DNA from: Anaerotruncus rubiinfantis | GTDB taxonomy: Bacteria; Bacillota; Clostridia; Oscillospirales; Ruminococcaceae | Assembly (NCBI RefSeq): GCF_900078395.1 | Contig: NZ_FKLA01000009.1 | Span: 1,502,614 to 1,566,613, forward strand | Direction: 5' to 3' | DNA: 64,000 bases | Part shown: positions 63,677 to 64,000 of the stretch, in pieces | Layout of the letters: the number at the start of each line of letters is the position of its first letter | How positions within the stretch are numbered: position 1 is the stretch's first letter | The notes under the pieces: model-generated | The model's database searches: none | What the model saw: the letters and a program-made list of their open reading frames with translations, nothing else | Told to the model about the DNA's origin: nothing | Translations under genes and position numbers: made by a program

Positions 63677-64000
63677 ATGCTTGAGGGTATGAAGGTTCTT
63701 AGCTTTGTCCATGGACTTTATGGCTGCGGTGCAAGCCAGATTTTGGCTGATCTTGGAGCTGATGTGGTGCGGGTCGAATGGGATCCCGAAAACCGTGGAC
63801 GCCCTGGCAGCGATTACCGGAAAAACGGAGAAGGTATCTTCTTTCTCCTGACCGGACGCAACCAGAAAAGTTTTGCCGCCGACCTTTCGCTGCCGGGAGG
63901 CCGCGCGGCGGTGGTTCGATTGCTTGAAGAGTACGATACAGTGATTGAAAACTGTCCCCCGGGTTTCCTGGCAGGGCTTGGGCTCGGATATGAAACGCTC
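63677..64000 (+). CDS. Second family III CoA-transferase, 3' part outside window
   Basis: 108 codons visible from ATG 63677 (TTTGGAGG SD) to the window edge. Starts MLEGMKVLSFVHGLYGCGASQ, with ADLGADVVRVE and the ENCPPGF-type motif (VIENCPPGFLAGLGLGYE), clearly the same family as the gene at 59484, but the sequences differ, e.g. GLYGCGASQ versus HYLQGPSAAQ. Probably the other half of a CoA-transfer pair or a paralogue for a second acid. Truncated only by the window. Confidence 0.9.
   Translation, partial: MLEGMKVLSFVHGLYGCGASQILADLGADVVRVEWDPENRGRPGSDYRKNGEGIFFLLTGRNQKSFAADLSLPGGRAAVVRLLEEYDTVIENCPPGFLAGLGLGYETL

Overview
The window looks like chromosomal DNA of an anaerobic, probably gut-dwelling Clostridia (Oscillospirales/Ruminococcaceae-like). 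The grounds are Clostridia-style strong Shine-Dalgarno (SD) sequences, frequent TTG/GTG starts, a high-GC backbone broken by a lower-GC transposon with a Tn4451-type serine recombinase, a bacterial-microcompartment (BMC) locus, many catabolic transport operons, and BclA-like collagen proteins, one with a sigma-K-like promoter. The exact genus is not determinable from the sequence alone. No rRNA, tRNA or CRISPR array was found.

Layout. 1-4904: the distal end of a BMC operon (eutT fragment, pduL, a EutQ/TIGR02536-like protein, eutN, pduS, pduT, pduU/eutS, eutP); the signature enzyme lies upstream of the window. 4974-10190: a zinc-ribbon protein, a LysA-like PLP decarboxylase, a GntR/FCD regulator, an NhaC antiporter and a small XRE regulator. 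10410-24012: a LacI-governed catabolic island. A leftward operon (ketopantoate-reductase-like enzyme, cyclase, DctP, DctQ, DctM, HD hydrolase) faces a rightward operon (cupin, SDR, Asp/Glu racemase-like, zinc alcohol dehydrogenase, and two complete split transketolases). Matching palindromes, GTGAYATCGATRTCAC, sit just downstream of both candidate promoters.

24096-39056: a second LacI island. Leftward run lacI, a cyclic amidohydrolase and an FGE/SUMF1-like gene broken by a 37-bp tandem duplication. Rightward run a cyclase, an epimerase, a formamidase/acetamidase, a complete oligopeptide-type ABC transporter, an SDR, an M20 carbamoylase-like hydrolase and RidA. Together these suggest uptake and hydrolysis of an unidentified cyclic amide/carbamoyl compound. 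39143-48914: two collagen-like proteins, a PPi-type phosphofructokinase, a MATE exporter, an IS200 element, three phage-tail-like genes with no prophage around them, and an SDR.

49128-55493: a 6.4-kb Tn4451-like mobilizable element bounded by a perfect 16-bp inverted repeat. It carries a HEPN-like orphan gene, a sigma factor with a small HTH protein, a divergent GNAT/TetR pair with clear operators, mobC, tnpW and tnpX; the relaxase is missing. 55554-57968: an MBL-fold ComEC-like hydrolase, two tiny membrane proteins and a ferritin-like protein. 58229-64000: a third LacI regulon with three copies of TATAAACGTTTATA, controlling a family III CoA-transferase, a second TRAP transporter and a second CoA-transferase cut by the window edge.

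A recurring theme is that all three transporter operons carry a strong hairpin in the gap between the solute-binding-protein gene and the first permease gene, which would let the binding protein be made in excess.
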